Origin: Magnolia sinica
Lineage: Eukaryota; Streptophyta; Magnoliopsida; Magnoliales; Magnoliaceae
Length of the DNA stretch: 64,000 nucleotides
Assembly (NCBI RefSeq): GCF_029962835.1
Contig: NC_080589.1
Coordinates: 19,861,586 to 19,925,585, forward strand
Reading direction: 5' to 3'
The position numbers were made by a program, and so were the translations under genes. Below are positions 12,096-24,308 of this stretch, one piece after another. Every line of letters begins with the position of its first letter. The stretch's first letter is position 1. The notes under the pieces are model-generated. The model made no database searches, had not been told where the DNA came from, and saw only the letters and a program-made list of their open reading frames with translations.

Positions 12096-14327
12096 AGATT
12101 TAAGACATCTGTAAATAATAGATGCAAGGCAGTGTGTGAAATGTAGTGTGATGATGCAATACCTACTTCAAGCGATAGATCAGGAAAGACTTCTCTATCC
12201 TGACTCACAAACTTAGAGAACCGGTCGAAATCCAGTTCATATGAGTTTTTGATGAGTAAGATCAGGAATTTCGACAAGCCATATACATACACTCAAATTG
12301 ACTAGATGAGAAAGGTGGTTGAGAGTGGAGATGATGATGCACAATGTTGATGCATGTATGAATAAAGCTTATCAAAGCTAGGTGAGTGGGTGAAAGAGTT
12401 GTCATAAGAATTGATTGGAGTGGATTTGATTGGCCTTTCGATGGCTCAAGTGACTAAGACTTAGGCTTGACTAGCTAACCTGAGGCTAGAAAGTTTTTTC
12501 TCTTTCACTCTTCTTCCCTCCTTGGTGGTCGGATGGGCTAGACCCACTTTCCCTCTCTCACTCATCTCTTCTTTAATGCTTCTTGGTAATTATGAGTGAT
12601 GATATATGAAGTGGGATAGGATATTTATAGGTGTTGAGGGTGGTATTTTAGTAATTTCAAAAAAGTTTTAGGGCTAAAGAAATCTATAAGGGCTGTAATT
12701 GGATGTTGGGGTAGATGTGCCACATGGCGCATCGTGGTCGATTGAATTGAATGTCAGGAGACATAAATTAGGGCCATGGGGAGTCATTTTACCCTGAGCA
12801 GGACTCCCGAGGCACAGGTTGCTTTTTCCCCTCCTCACCTAATCCACAATAAAATATCATGGGACTCCACGTAGCGGACGATGCATCATGCACCACTTAC
12901 CACGTGGATGGGCCTCAGTTTTGGTCGAGAGCCTAGGTGAACTCTTGGTTCTCCTTTGGTCTAATCCCCTCGGCTTTAATGAGGTCCTAAAATTAAATGG
13001 GCTTGGGCTTGGTTTAAGCCTCGGACATGGCTTGAACTTGGGTTTAGGTCTGTAATAAGTTTTAGAAGTCCCACCATTCTCGGACCGGCTTGTCAACCCT
13101 TAGGTAGGGTGTTTACACACTTTTGTGCCTCCTCAAAGCAAACACACTCATTTCTCCTGTGCCTCTTTAAAACGAACACACACTTATTCACTACAAACAA
13201 TAGTAAAAAATTGTTGTCACATACATACCAACATATGTAAGTACCACTCAAATCTTAGTAAACCTGATTTTTGTCACATATACAACATGCGGAGCTAATG
13301 CTATGAATATACTCATATGTCAAGTACACTCAATCAACCATGGCTAGAACTTTAGATATTAGTAGATTAAACCTCTAGCTAGACCTGCTTCGTTCCCTAA
13401 GCAATCAAGGGCTCACACTTAGGCTTCAACTACGTTCTCCAACCCTAGCCCAAGTAACCCCACATGCTTCTAGAGATTTGAACCCAAGTTCTGGTGGCAA
13501 AAATCCATCATCTTACTACTAATCCAATTAGAATTTTTTACGATAAGTTTTTATATACATTAAAGTTATTTATTTTTCAAAATTAAATTTTATTTTTCTC
13601 ATAAAAACACAATGCATAGGCATCTGCATGTGGACCAATATATCCATGTGGGACACTTATTCATAACCATTCAGCACAAACATGTGAAAGCCATCCATTC
13701 ATGATGTCAAGATGGCAAAGTATTGGTCATACATTACATGAAACCAATGCCTTTGTACTTGCACACCACTCGTGTAAATTACGCACATGAGCAACAACCA
13801 ATCCATTACTGATTTCAATCATACAATTTACCAATTCACATTTAAATTTGAGGCTAATCAAATTAACGGTGGACCACAATACTTTTTCAATTTGGAACCT
13901 TCTTAATCTTCGTGGCCCACCCTTCTACATGCCACCCACCAAATGGTGGACTTACTTGATAATTGTGCCAAGTGATGTTGGTGGTGGGGTGGGCCCACCT
14001 ATCCCATCGTTTGAGCTTTCTGCATGTTATTAAGTGGGGATCAGTTGCTTCAAAATTCAACTCAAAGATCGGATAAATATTCATGATAATGATTTCCCTA
14101 CATAGGTGAGCCCTTCTATATTCCAGATGAAAATTTTCACCATAAAGGTAAGAAGAGGTGAATTGGACCGTTCAACTTGAAATCACCTTTGGTGAATGTA
14201 ACTTCTTTGCTTTTAAATATGTGGACACTCTAATATTGATTTAGGCCGTTCGTTAGGTCAAAGCCATTGTAATTTCGATGGCATCGGGATGCAAGTATGT
14301 AAGTGGACCACACAACCATACAAAGCG
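12096..14327. other. Intergenic, no gene seen
   Basis: Open frames are short and give low-complexity peptides. A stretch near 13470-13530 looks like the inverted end of a tRNA-derived repeat (GAACCCAAGTTCTGG followed by CATCATCTTACTACTAATCC), but it is too decayed to call. Confidence 0.35.
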
Positions 14328-14655
14328 TTAATATAATTAATGGTGGAACGATATTTTTGTTATTTTATTATATGGAGGGCATTATTGATATATTTGTCCT
14401 AAATCTAAAGGCACATTTGGATGCACCAAATTTCATGAAATCTTGTAAAATTTGTTAATCAACCATCAAATATCATAATAAGAACAAAGTGTTAATTATA
14501 TAATTAACAGTTGAACAATATTTTTCTTATTTTATTGTATGGAGGGCATTATTGATATATTTGTCCTAAATCTAAAGGCGCGTTTGGATGCACCGAATTT
14601 CATGAAATCTTATAAAATTTTGTTAATTGACCGTCAAAAATCATAATAAGATGAG
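14328..14655. repeat. Tandem duplication, period about 167 bp
   Basis: Two adjacent copies share GGAGGGCATTATTGATATAT at 14374 and 14541, followed in both by TTTGTCCTAAATCTAAAGGC and GTTTGGATGCACC. The second copy has a few substitutions. No coding content. Confidence 0.8.
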
Positions 14656-16240
14656 GAAAACTAGGTTTAGTTCAATTTGTCATATGCAATGGAAACTAAG
14701 AATTGCGCTGATTAGAAGGATTGAACCAGTGAGTTGAAGAGGATTGAGCTAGTGAGTTGAAGGCCTTAAAAGAGCAAATGAAAGCTTAAAAAGACATAGC
14801 CAAGTACTTATAAAAGACCTGATTACCTATAGTCTAATGAAATTGTAGCCTATGGTAGAGCAGACCAACAAAATAAAATTCATACAGCTGATCCTAATTA
14901 CTTAGGATAAGGCTTAGATGATTATGATTAACAACGAAATATCATGATTTTTGGTTTAACTGAACCTACCAGAAAAAGGACATATTTCTAGAAACCAATA
15001 AAAATTTGGGTGCTTCCAAGCGAAAATAAGAAGTGCTAGCTTCCTTACTATTTTTCCTTCTTCTCCCATCCCTTGATCTCAAGGGTTAGGATAGTTGGGT
15101 TGGTTGCTTGTATGATAGGGCTTTCACATTTGGTCGCTTGTATGATAGGGGCTTTCACTTCCTTTGCCAAGTATGACATTTAACCTACTCGAGGAATATT
15201 CGATCGCAAAATCCAAAAGGAGAAAAGTATAGGAAATGCAGGAATTGCAGGAATGAGATATTGACAGAGAGGGACTATTGCTACTTTCTAGTTTATGGAT
15301 GAACTGGGACTCTTAGATAATCCAATTCATTGATCTAAACCATTCATTAGGTCCAAGGCACATTTCATTGTCTACCAATGTCCATCACACCCATCTGACA
15401 AATAGTAAACAATTATAAAATGTACTTCTATATGAAATAAGATTATTTAAATAAAAGGGGTCCAATCAAGCATTTTAATCCATTTTTTTGTTAGAGACTA
15501 TCATAGAATGCTCATTCTGCAATCAGAATTATCCCATCCATGGCTTTGAAAGAAGCAAAAGTTATAGAAAATTGGACCAAATAAAGGATGGATTGGTTCT
15601 TCTTATCAGTGAAATTTTTTGCATGATAGACCTTCAAATGTGTTATTTAATAGACGGTTTAGATCTATCAATTAGATGGGCCTAGTAAACCAATGACACT
15701 AAGAGCACTGTAAAAAAAAAAAAAAAACTCATAAAATGCATGTGATCCATGCAAATAAAAGCACCAGTGTATCTGGTTCGTACCTACCACTAGAGTAGAG
15801 ACAATGACATAATGCCAATCCAGTCAATCCCGACTATCAGATATGCAACTCCATTTTTTTAATAAGTTGATCACAAAGAGACGGAAGATCAAAAGGTTAG
15901 GGGGTCGACGCCATTGGTCACAGGACATAGTCCAAAGGTGTACCTTAAAACTCTATATTCGGGATTTGTGGCTGATCTAATTTTTGAAATAGTGTGGATT
16001 TTGGGGACTTCGTTCATCTTGATGAGGTACATCAGATGAATGGATTGGATGGCGTGTATAAACTACCCTCATGCAAAGCCGATGGCAGTTGTTCCCATTG
16101 GAACTGTTCCCTACGGTGTGGCCTACCTGTGTTTTGGATGGTCATGATTTTTTGGATTATGCAGTGAATATAAGGCAGCAGACCTGGTGAACTGTGTGGA
16201 TCTCACTCTTGTTCTTCCCACGTGTTGCTCAATTAGTGGT
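14656..16240. other. Intergenic, no gene seen
   Basis: Contains a short imperfect duplication (GCTTGTATGATAGGG at about 15105 and 15138) and a poly-A run near 15713-15726. No protein domain was recognised in any frame. Confidence 0.4.
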
Positions 16241-16244
16241 ACTT

Positions 16245-16875
16245 AGAGCTATACACGAACCGAGTTAGCTCGGTTAACTTGCTCAACTCAACCCAAAAAA
16301 GCTTGATTCGACACGGAGTTGAGCTGATTTTTAGAGCTTGAAAAACTTTCAATTCGAGTTCGAGCTTGTCCTAGCTCAAATCGGCTTGGATAAAACCTCA
16401 CCTCATATCAAACTTACATTGGATCAGTTCGATGACTCAGTTATTTTGATATTGATGTTGCTCACTAAATGTTTGATGAAATAACTCAACAAATTGTTGT
16501 TTCAAGTGCATACATTCTCTGCAGGATCAGTTGGTGGCGAGGAAGGTATGAATACAAAACAAAACAAAAGAAAAAAAATCTTTCATGATAAAACTACGCT
16601 CTAATTTTGATTTTTGATGTGCATATCGAGTGTTTAATGAAATGCTTGTAAACTACTATTAATGTTTTACATGCCATGAGAAGTTGAAGGTACAATACAT
16701 GTGTTTGAGAAAATCCTGCACATGCTTGAACACGGCTTGAACTAGCTGAGCTGCTGACCAAACCTATTAGAGCTGGCAAGTCAAGCTTAAGGACCAAGCT
16801 GAGTTGAGTTTGAGCTGGGGTCAGCTACCAATGACGGAGCTGTGGTAAGCTCAATCGGTTCAACTCATGTACCGC
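16245..16875. mobile_element. CTCGACTCGA-rich inverted-repeat element, copy 1
   Basis: About 630 bp. The left end CTATACACGAACCGAGTTAG faces an inverted right end (CGGTACATGAGTTGAACCGA on the opposite strand). Both subterminal regions consist of degenerate GAGCTCGA/GAGTCGAG units. Collinear with 32013-32668 across the body (TGATATTGATGTT, TGTTTGATGAAATAACTCAA, GTGCATACATTCTC). No transposase. A non-autonomous hAT-like element is likely; no clean flanking duplication was found. Confidence 0.6.
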
Positions 16876-16920
16876 TCTAGTGGAATTTATGGCAACCGTA
16901 AAAGTATGCGAGGTAGGCGA

Positions 16921-17088
16921 GCACTGTTCTCTTGCCAAAAGACAAAAACGCTCCATAGCTGGAACTTGGAAGGGACGTGGATTAGGCGTGGATAGGGAAA
17001 CAGCGCACTGTTCTCTTGCCAAAAGACAAAAACGCTCCGTAGCTGGAACTTGGAAGGAACGTGGATAAGGTGTGGATGGGGAAACAGC
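16921..17088. repeat. 84-bp tandem duplication
   Basis: Two adjacent 84-bp copies (16921-17004 and 17005-17088), each starting GCACTGTTCTCTTGCCAAAA, with only a handful of mismatches. 84 is a multiple of three, so short open frames on both strands run through both copies and give a repeated peptide. No evidence that it is translated. Confidence 0.9.
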
Positions 17089-17109
17089 TTAGTAGGTGAG
17101 GCCCTGACC

Positions 17110-17527
17110 ATGGGCCCACTTAGATGTATGTGTTGTATACCCATGCCGTCCCGTCCATCTATTTTTTCAGCTCATTTTAAGATGCCTCATAAAAATATGG
17201 CAGATCGGAAGCTCAAGTGGACCACACAGTCAGGGATTGAATTCTTACCATTAAAATTTTTGCGGCACATGAGTTATGGTTAAGCTACTATTTGTGTTTT
17301 TCCTTCATTCAAGTCTATGTGACATAAACAATAGGTTACATGGCAAATAAACATTACAACAGGCATAGGAGGTTTTTAATAGTGGGCGCTCAACCACTGT
17401 CATTCTCCTGTGACATGGTATGCCTAAAATTTAAACATGCCTTATTTTTTGGACCATGCTTTAAGATGAGCAGTAAAAACAGATGAATCGCGTGGGATAT
17501 ATAAAATAGACATCGAAGTAGGGCCTG
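17110..17527. mobile_element. GGGCCCACC-family MITE, diverged copy
   Basis: Begins GGGCCCACTTAGATGTATG, then CATGCCGTCCCGTCCATC, and ends with ATGAATCGCGTGGGATATA and a decayed inverted terminus. The layout matches the better copies at 18820, 34796, 36456 and 55886. Directly followed by another element at 17531. Confidence 0.55.
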
Positions 17528-17530
17528 ACG

Positions 17531-17968
17531 GAAGCGGATTGGTTGGTGTACGACACGCTACCGATGTGGCTGGTGGGTTGATGTCACCACGTTCCCATCA
17601 TTAGGTATGAGTTATACCTAAGGCTTGAGCTGAAATAAAACAGATCCAAAAATCAAGTGTACTACACCATAAAAAGTACCATCGAAACCCTTTTGATGGT
17701 CACAGAGATTTTGAATTAATATGGTATTTGTTTTTTTTATTCATCAGGTCCATTTGATTGGATGGAAAGTAAACGTTAGGTTAGCCCTAAAAATGCTTTA
17801 ACAGTAAAAATTATTGTCCCCACTGCTATTTGTGGCGTGGTCCATTTAAAGCCTTTAAACAGTTCGTACAACTCGGAGCTCGAAGAGCATCAGCGCTCGT
17901 CCTCGCGCGACACGTACCCACACAGCAAAGTTGTTGGTGTGTGGTAAACCAGCCAATCCGCTTCCATC
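17531..17968. mobile_element. Inverted-repeat element with hairpin termini, copy 2
   Basis: Ends GGAAGCGGATTGGTTGGTGT and its inverse CCAATCCGCTTCC at 17950-17967. Same family as 2137-2705: both share the internal phrase TTTTGATGGTCACAGA or its variant, and CACTGCTATTTGTGGYGTGGTCC near the right end. About 440 bp, no ORF. Confidence 0.65.
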
Positions 17969-17974
17969 CACACG

Positions 17975-18110
17975 GGTTTTAGCCGAGAGAAGATTATTTG
18001 ATACCCTGACTGAGTACGACGCTTCATACGCAGGCATTTAGAAATGGTTATTTGATACTCTGACTGAGTACGATACTTCTTACGCAGGCACTTAGAAATG
18101 GTACACGTGG
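17975..18110. repeat. 54-bp tandem duplication inside a dispersed repeat
   Basis: TTATTTGATACYCTGACTGA occurs at 17994 and 18048, each followed by GTACGAYRCTTC and CGCAGGCAYTTAGAAATGG. A related single-copy stretch occurs at 56762-57000 in the intron of the second gene, and similarity continues into flanking DNA (GACCTCTGATCCGTAGACAC here, AACCTCTGATTCGTGGACAC there). Confidence 0.75.
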
Positions 18111-18819
18111 CACAAATTAATTCAAATTAGATCGATTAGATTGTGGAATCCACAGCCACTAAATTACATAATCAAATTGGTCGAACATTCATGACCTCTG
18201 ATCCGTAGACACTTTTTTGTTGCAGCAACAAGACCAATGGATATTTTCATTTCAACCGTCCAATGAATATCCACGAATCTGATAGTAAGATAATTAAGTT
18301 TTTGTAATTTTTTTTTCTTGAATTATTTGACTGCCATGTATATTTTTAAATAATTTCCAACTGCCTGTGTACCATCCATCAGACTCAGCCAGAGTATTAT
18401 TTTATACTCGGGCAGAGTGTGCTGGACCTCGGTCTGACTTTCTCTGACTCTCAGCCTTTTAGGCCTATTTACCGTGAATGATTTTGGCCTTTCTATTGTG
18501 TAGGCTGGGTATGGGTTCTCAAGCATTGTTGGGCTGAGATTAAAAGTGGACCATTGACATTTTCGTCTTTAACCGTCCATTTGAAGGTAGCTCATCAAAT
18601 GGATGAGATTGTCCAAACTAGATAATATTTATACATTTCCCCTTTGACTGCATGGGTCGTTAGTTGGACGGTCCAACATGCAACAAGTGGACCCCATCCG
18701 TGCCCATGTAGCTGTTGCACGTACAATTGATATCAAATCAATGGGTTGCCTCTTGTACGATCCATGTCTCAAAAACCACTAAATGAACGATCTTACACAA
18801 GTGCAGTTAGCCCAGCCGC
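18111..18819. other. Dispersed repeat remainder, no gene
   Basis: The first 200 bp match the repeat also seen at 56820-57000 (AACCGTCCAATRAATRT motif). The rest shows no recognisable coding or element structure. Confidence 0.45.
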
Positions 18820-19232
18820 GGGGCCCACCTTGATATAGGTGTATATCCACACCGTCCATCAGGTTTTTAAGCTCATTTTAGGGCACAGTCCCAAGAATGA
18901 AGCAGATCCAAATCTCAAGTAGACCACACCATAGAAAACAGTGGTGATTGAATGCCCACCATTAAAAACATCCTAGGACCCACCGTAATGTTTATTTTCC
19001 ATCCAACCTGTTGATAATGTCACACAAACCTGGATGAAGGGAAAACACATATATCATCTTGATCCAAAACTTTTGTGGCCCCTAAGAAGTTTTAATGGTG
19101 GGAATTCAATCCCTAATGTGTGGTACACTTGAGATTTGGGTCTGCTTCATTTTTGGTACTATGACCTAAAATGACATGAAAATTTTGATGGACGGCGTGG
19201 ATATACAATATATAAATCAAGGTGGGCCCCAC
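18820..19232. mobile_element. GGGCCCACC-family MITE, well-preserved copy
   Basis: About 413 bp. The left end GGGGCCCACCTTGATATAGG followed by CACACCGTCCATC is answered at the right end by GATGGACGGCGTGG and CAAGGTGGGCCCC, so the terminal inverted repeats extend over about 45 bp. The body carries the family phrases (AAGTAGACCACACCAT, GATTGAATGCCCACCATTAA, CTTGATCCAAAACTTTTGTGGCC). No ORF. Confidence 0.8.
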
Positions 19233-20286
19233 GGTCAGGGAAACATCCCCCATGTGTTGGATAATTGGAACTGACACAATCCTTTCAAACTAAAACCATG
19301 AAATTGATGGAAATTAAGAACACTTTGGTGGTATCCAATAGGTGGCCCATTATTGGATGGCTTGATCGATGGACCGTACACTTAAAGAGCACGGACAAAG
19401 TTCATCCATCAAGCTCCGATGTACAGTCATTTCACACCGACCTTTTCTAATGTACGTGTCCTTTTCTACTCTTGGTATTGTAATAATGCAAAAGGTGCAT
19501 TCCAACTAGCCAAACATGTGCTGTCACCTGGTCTGGTTTGAGTCGGCTTTGAATGTACCAGTCATCATGCTGGGTCCGGTACTATATTTGAGGTGCTGGA
19601 CCCGGATCCAATTCGACTCGGGTCTCCACGGGATACCCATGAGGTCTCATGAGTCATGACCTTCTTGGTACTTGTGGTTTTTAAAATAGAGAAGGTGTTG
19701 GACCACAGATTATGGTCCACCCAAGGGATAATATCAAACTTGGTAAGTGCATGGGACATCCAACCCTATCAATAGGTGGGCCCCACTACGAGTAACATTT
19801 CCTGCAAAAATCAGCCCCATCCATTTATCCAGTGGACCACATTTGTATTTTGCTATTTATCAATTTCTATACACTATTTTCTATGGTGTGGCTCACTTGA
19901 TGATTGAATATGGATAATTTTAGCACTAGGTGATCCTGGTAGTAGGGTCAACCCATTAGGAGGATTGGATTTTACAAGAACTGAGCATGTTGGAAGTAAT
20001 CCACTGGGTGGTCTGTAAACTGTAGTCCAACTGGTTGGACCTGAGACCTCCGTAAAATATGGGCCATTCATACAGGTAGGACCCAATAGGTAGACCATCC
20101 GTGTTAACACATTACACTGCCGTGTTTATGAGGTACTCTTCCATATTTAATTTCTTTCATTTCTAATAATGATTGCAACTTGTACCCACTACGAGTAGAT
20201 AAATTAGCTTCTCTCAACTTTCAAAATCAAGATAACACTTAAGATTGTTTTTCTAAGACCGGAGGAGCCTGACTCACATCTTTGAT
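19233..20286. other. Intergenic, no gene seen
   Basis: Short open frames only. TTGGACC/GGTCCAAC-type phrases at 19680-20100 resemble the stretch at 57130-57480, suggesting another shared dispersed repeat. Confidence 0.4.
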
Positions 20287-20292
20287 TAAGAT

Positions 20293-21190
20293 TGTCACGT
20301 TTATTCCAACAAAACTTGTAAAAAATATATATATTTTTTATCCTTCCGTGTTTTTCTTTAGTACCATAATGAATAGAATGGAAGAAGAAAAATGACTTAC
20401 ATATTTTTACTAAACATACACTCTTGTCAAGTATGTTGAACTATAATCAAGCTCATCTGCGCGTGTAAAGATTGTAGCAAGTGGAAAATCTAGCACAAAA
20501 ACCTTTTGACTAGGTGTGTGGGCATATGCACACCTATGTATTCTCACGTGCAGGGGGCTGCAAAATCACCCCATATGACTTGCGTGGCTTCTTTAATTAA
20601 AGTCTTAATGGGCTAGGTTTTGCCCAATTTTGTAAATTATTTTTTATCTGCTACTTCGATCATGACCATTGGATGTGACTCACTTAATAATGCCGTTTCC
20701 ATAATGCGAAACGTGCCTCCGTTATTCCAATATGTAAAATATCACAATTGTTTCTCTATGATGGGTCTTTTTTTATATGTGAATTCGAGCCTTTAAAAGA
20801 GGGATTATAGTTAGGGTTTTTGTATCGCAAAAAAAAATAATAAAAAAAAAAAAAGGAAACAACCTTCCTCCCTTACCAAGATCTTCTCAATTTTCATCTT
20901 AAATCAAAACCAACTTCTTTATGGGCATAAGTAAAAAAACTGTGTGGTTTGTGTTAGTGTTGCTTTTTTATCAGCGAGTGTACGTTGTGTGGAAACATTG
21001 CTTGGGAGTTGTATCCTAAGAGATAGCAGTGTTGCCAATCTTTTACATCGGTACTCTACACCAAAGGGCACAGACTATCTCAAAGATTGCAACACGAACG
21101 CACCTCAACACAACGCTCATCTGATCATACTATCTACTGAGATCTGTATAATAGGTGTGGGGTTCCTAAGCATGGATTCCTTTCTACTAA
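20293..21190 (+). repeat. 5' LTR, first part
   Basis: Matches 28794-30552 of the right LTR in order, apart from the right LTR's own insertion. Starts TGTCACGTTTATTCC and is cut at 21190 by the nested insertion. Includes GATGGGCTAGGTTTTGCC-like and TAGGTGTGGGGTTCCTAAG blocks shared with the right LTR. The remaining piece is 24247-24285. Confidence 0.9.
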
Positions 21191-24100
21191 TGTAACATCC
21201 TGGATTTTTCACTATTTTGGATTTTCAAAAATCCTTGAAGTTTTCTTCTATAATTAGCTTATAATATCACTTACTGACCATTAGCACTCAATGTTAGTTG
21301 TACACGGCTGGTACCAGTAAGAACCGCATAAGTCCGATTAATCAATCGTAGGAAGCCAACGAATCCGCCTGGATCTTGACTAATAGACCAAATCAACCCC
21401 ATTACTCCTTTAGCCTAAAACCGATGGTTCAGAGTAATCACGACCAAATCTCCACTTTCGCTACTTATAAATGGGTCACACTATGAACATAGTTAATTCA
21501 AACCCTAATAATTACCCATGAGAAATCTCACTACCAAATTTATTCCAGAAATGTCCCGATTCTCCAAACAAGCTCTAGACCGCTCGTTCGTGGGCCACTA
21601 GTTCCAAAACTATAAAATAATGTCCGTCTTACTGGGCTTGACGTCCATCGCGGGAGTCAGATTTGGGTACTACCCAGAACCGCTCAACTTGAGGCAAAGG
21701 ACGAGTGCATGAGAAGCGCAAATACCCCAAAGAAAGGAGCTGGAACTTCAGTGAATTGGGTCATCCACTCTTATGCAAAGTTGAGGATTTCGGACCATCG
21801 ATTTATGACCAAACTTCACACGTGGAGTGAGGATATTCTCCTGCTCATATCCGTATAGCCACAGCCCCGATCGACCATCGGCGATCGTTGAACAGACTTC
21901 TCATCATATTTGTCGATCGACGCATCCAAATGGCGGGCCGATCATATCTATACGTAGATCATCATTAGGGTTAACTATCCTATGGTTTATACTGACTTGT
22001 ACACCCCATAGTGGGTCCTAAAGGCTAGAAAAATCCTCCCATAGGGTTAATATAGTAAAAATCCAACACTTGGGGCCATTGGCACCAAATCTGGCATTAT
22101 AAAAGGGCCTCATTTGGGGCACCCCTCTTCCCATACGATTTTCCATCTTCAAAGGGGAGAAAGAGAGAAAGAGGGAGAGAGTAAAGAGAGAAGAGAGAGA
22201 GCAAGGAGAGAAAGAGAGAGTGAAGGAGAGTAAGGGTGGACCATAGATCGAGGTGGGCCCAAGGGAACTCAATCTTGCAACTCCCTATTCCTTCTTCAAA
22301 GGAAAACCCTACACCATAACCACAAGAATCGTTCTGTTGATTGTCTAAGTAAGATCCCTCATCTTTTTTTCTTAAAACCCTTGTGTTGAGAAGGGATTGG
22401 TATGAATTTCTAACATGCAAATGTGTGCTTTAGGGATTCCGACCGATCGACCCCAAATCCACCCTCTTAGGTCGTTTCCAAGATCTCAACGATCCATAGG
22501 TGCGGACTATTATCCTTGGGTGGTCTTGCACCAACTATACTATGAGCCTAAGGATTTTGATTACTTGAATGATGTATTTAGAAATTCTAGAGAAAACCTA
22601 AGAATTGTATGTTTAGTTTGAAATTGCACGGAATGGTATGTTTGTTTAGTTCTCACATGATGTTGTTCTTGCCTCTCACATGATTTGCTACAATGGTTGA
22701 ATATATGTCCATGTCTTGCTTGATTCCTCATATGATGTGCCCTATAACATGTATGATTCATTGATTCTTGTGCATTTTGGTTCTAAGGGATGTAAAAAGT
22801 GCTTAACTTCCTCACCAACCCACACCACACACACACACATACCTTGTTCTTGATATTGTTAGCTTTGTTTGTTAGGAGAAATTGGAATTGTATGTTAAGA
22901 AAAATGAAAACATGATGTTGTTTATGCTAGTTGATATATTGATAGTTGACATGTTATAGATTACCATCTAAACTTTTGGGTTGGTCAAGAATATGAGGAA
23001 GTGAAGGTGGTCCCGCTGGTAGGACTATCCTGAGGCTAAACTCATGGATTTGAGAGAGGGCGTGCGGGTGACAGTAGTTAGACTACATGAGTCACTTGTA
23101 CCCAATATCGTCTGTCACATACTTGCCTGACTCGTGTGGTCTAACCTATTCACTAACCAACCTTGATTGTTAACCCTATTTGCTTATATATGTATGGAAC
23201 GTGGAACACCCTACAACTGTTGTAGCCCATCGATAATCAAATTGAAACTGATCCAACGCCTCGTGAGCCGGGCATGGTGGAATGAGACACTGTGTCCGAG
23301 CTGTCGGCCTACGTTGGGGTGTCGCGTCTCCTCGTAGTGACCGCGAGCGATTTTTTTCCCTCGGCACTCCCCATGTGCTTGAAGTCGGGGATGGGGAACC
23401 CGATGGGATCAAGGATCGCAGGGTCTCGGCCTCACACGTTGGGGGGTCTTGGCCTCACCACCAACTTAGGGCATTGATACGTGGGGTGTATCAGATTCTC
23501 CAATCTGCTGGATGAATGGACTTAACTAAGAACTCGGCTAACACGATCACATTGCATCGCACTAGTTAGGGTGGCGACTCGGCAGTCGAGGTCGCTCTGA
23601 GGGAGTGTTGGTCATATGCGATCGTTAGATGGAGTCGCTCGAGGGAGAGTTGTGGCGAGGGCATGCATCATATCATCCGTTATGTATGCGCATTAATAAG
23701 ATTAGTTAGGTGTTTATGATTGATTGTTTTTCATTAAATTCATATTATAACTGATGCTTGTTACAACTTAAAACTAATAGCACCCACTGAGTTGATCACT
23801 CACTCCCACTCTGGGATGGTGTTTTAAAATACCAACTAGACTCTTCCATAGGTGCAGGTGATGCAGAGTATGAGGAGCCTGGTGGTGCAAGTCTTGAGGA
23901 GGAGGACGAGTTGACCTACTTCCAGCTAATGGACAGTTCTCCATCGACCTAGTAGACAGATTTGGATCGCTGGGTGTTAGACTCAGCTCATTATTCATTT
24001 TGGACATATTTTTATGATTTTGTTGGGCAATGCCTTGTGCGACCCTTTTACATTCATTTGGACGTGTATATATATTTAGCCTATTTCATTTCAGTAGACT

Positions 24101-24246
24101 AGTTGTGGTTGTGTTTTATGCTTCAAGAAATTTCATACTGCGTATTTAAGCCTGATTAATCATAAAATAATAAAATTGATTATAAGTAACACCCAGGAAC
24201 TTGGGAGTCGAATGTATGCATGACCCCCAATTTTCAGGGCATTACA
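21191..24246 (+). mobile_element. LTR-bounded 3.06-kb insertion, probable solo LTR
   Basis: Begins TGTAACATCCTGG and ends CAGGGCATTACA, the TG...CA ends with a TGTAACA/TGTAATG inverted terminus seen on many plant Ty3-type LTRs. It is flanked by ACTAA (21186-21190) and ACTGA (24247-24251), a 5-bp duplication with one change. The right LTR of the host element shows the uninterrupted sequence, which proves an insertion. There is no gag, pol or transposase, but a TATA-like TTATAAAAGG at about 22096 is followed by a purine-rich leader, as expected for a promoter inside a long LTR. I infer a solo LTR of a Ty3 element with long LTRs (Tekay/Del-like). Strand is tentative. Its short open frames are not genes. 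Confidence 0.75.
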
Positions 24247-24285
24247 ACTGAATATTGATGATTTACTTTTGCAGTACTCCTAATA
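24247..24285 (+). repeat. 5' LTR, terminal piece after the nested insertion
   Basis: Continues the left LTR (TGAATATTGATGATTTAC) and ends CCTAATA, matching CCTAACA at 30581-30587 in the right LTR. Confidence 0.85.
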
Positions 24286-24308
24286 ATTTTAAGATATAAA
24301 ACGTCCAA

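Noticed and set aside
22018-22420. Leu/Ser-rich - strand frames of 84 and 107 codons
   Set aside because: They come from a GA-rich purine tract inside the solo-LTR-like insertion.
22800-22850. Possible CRISPR-like or satellite array at short CA repeats
   Set aside because: Only an ACAC microsatellite; no spaced identical repeats anywhere in the window.
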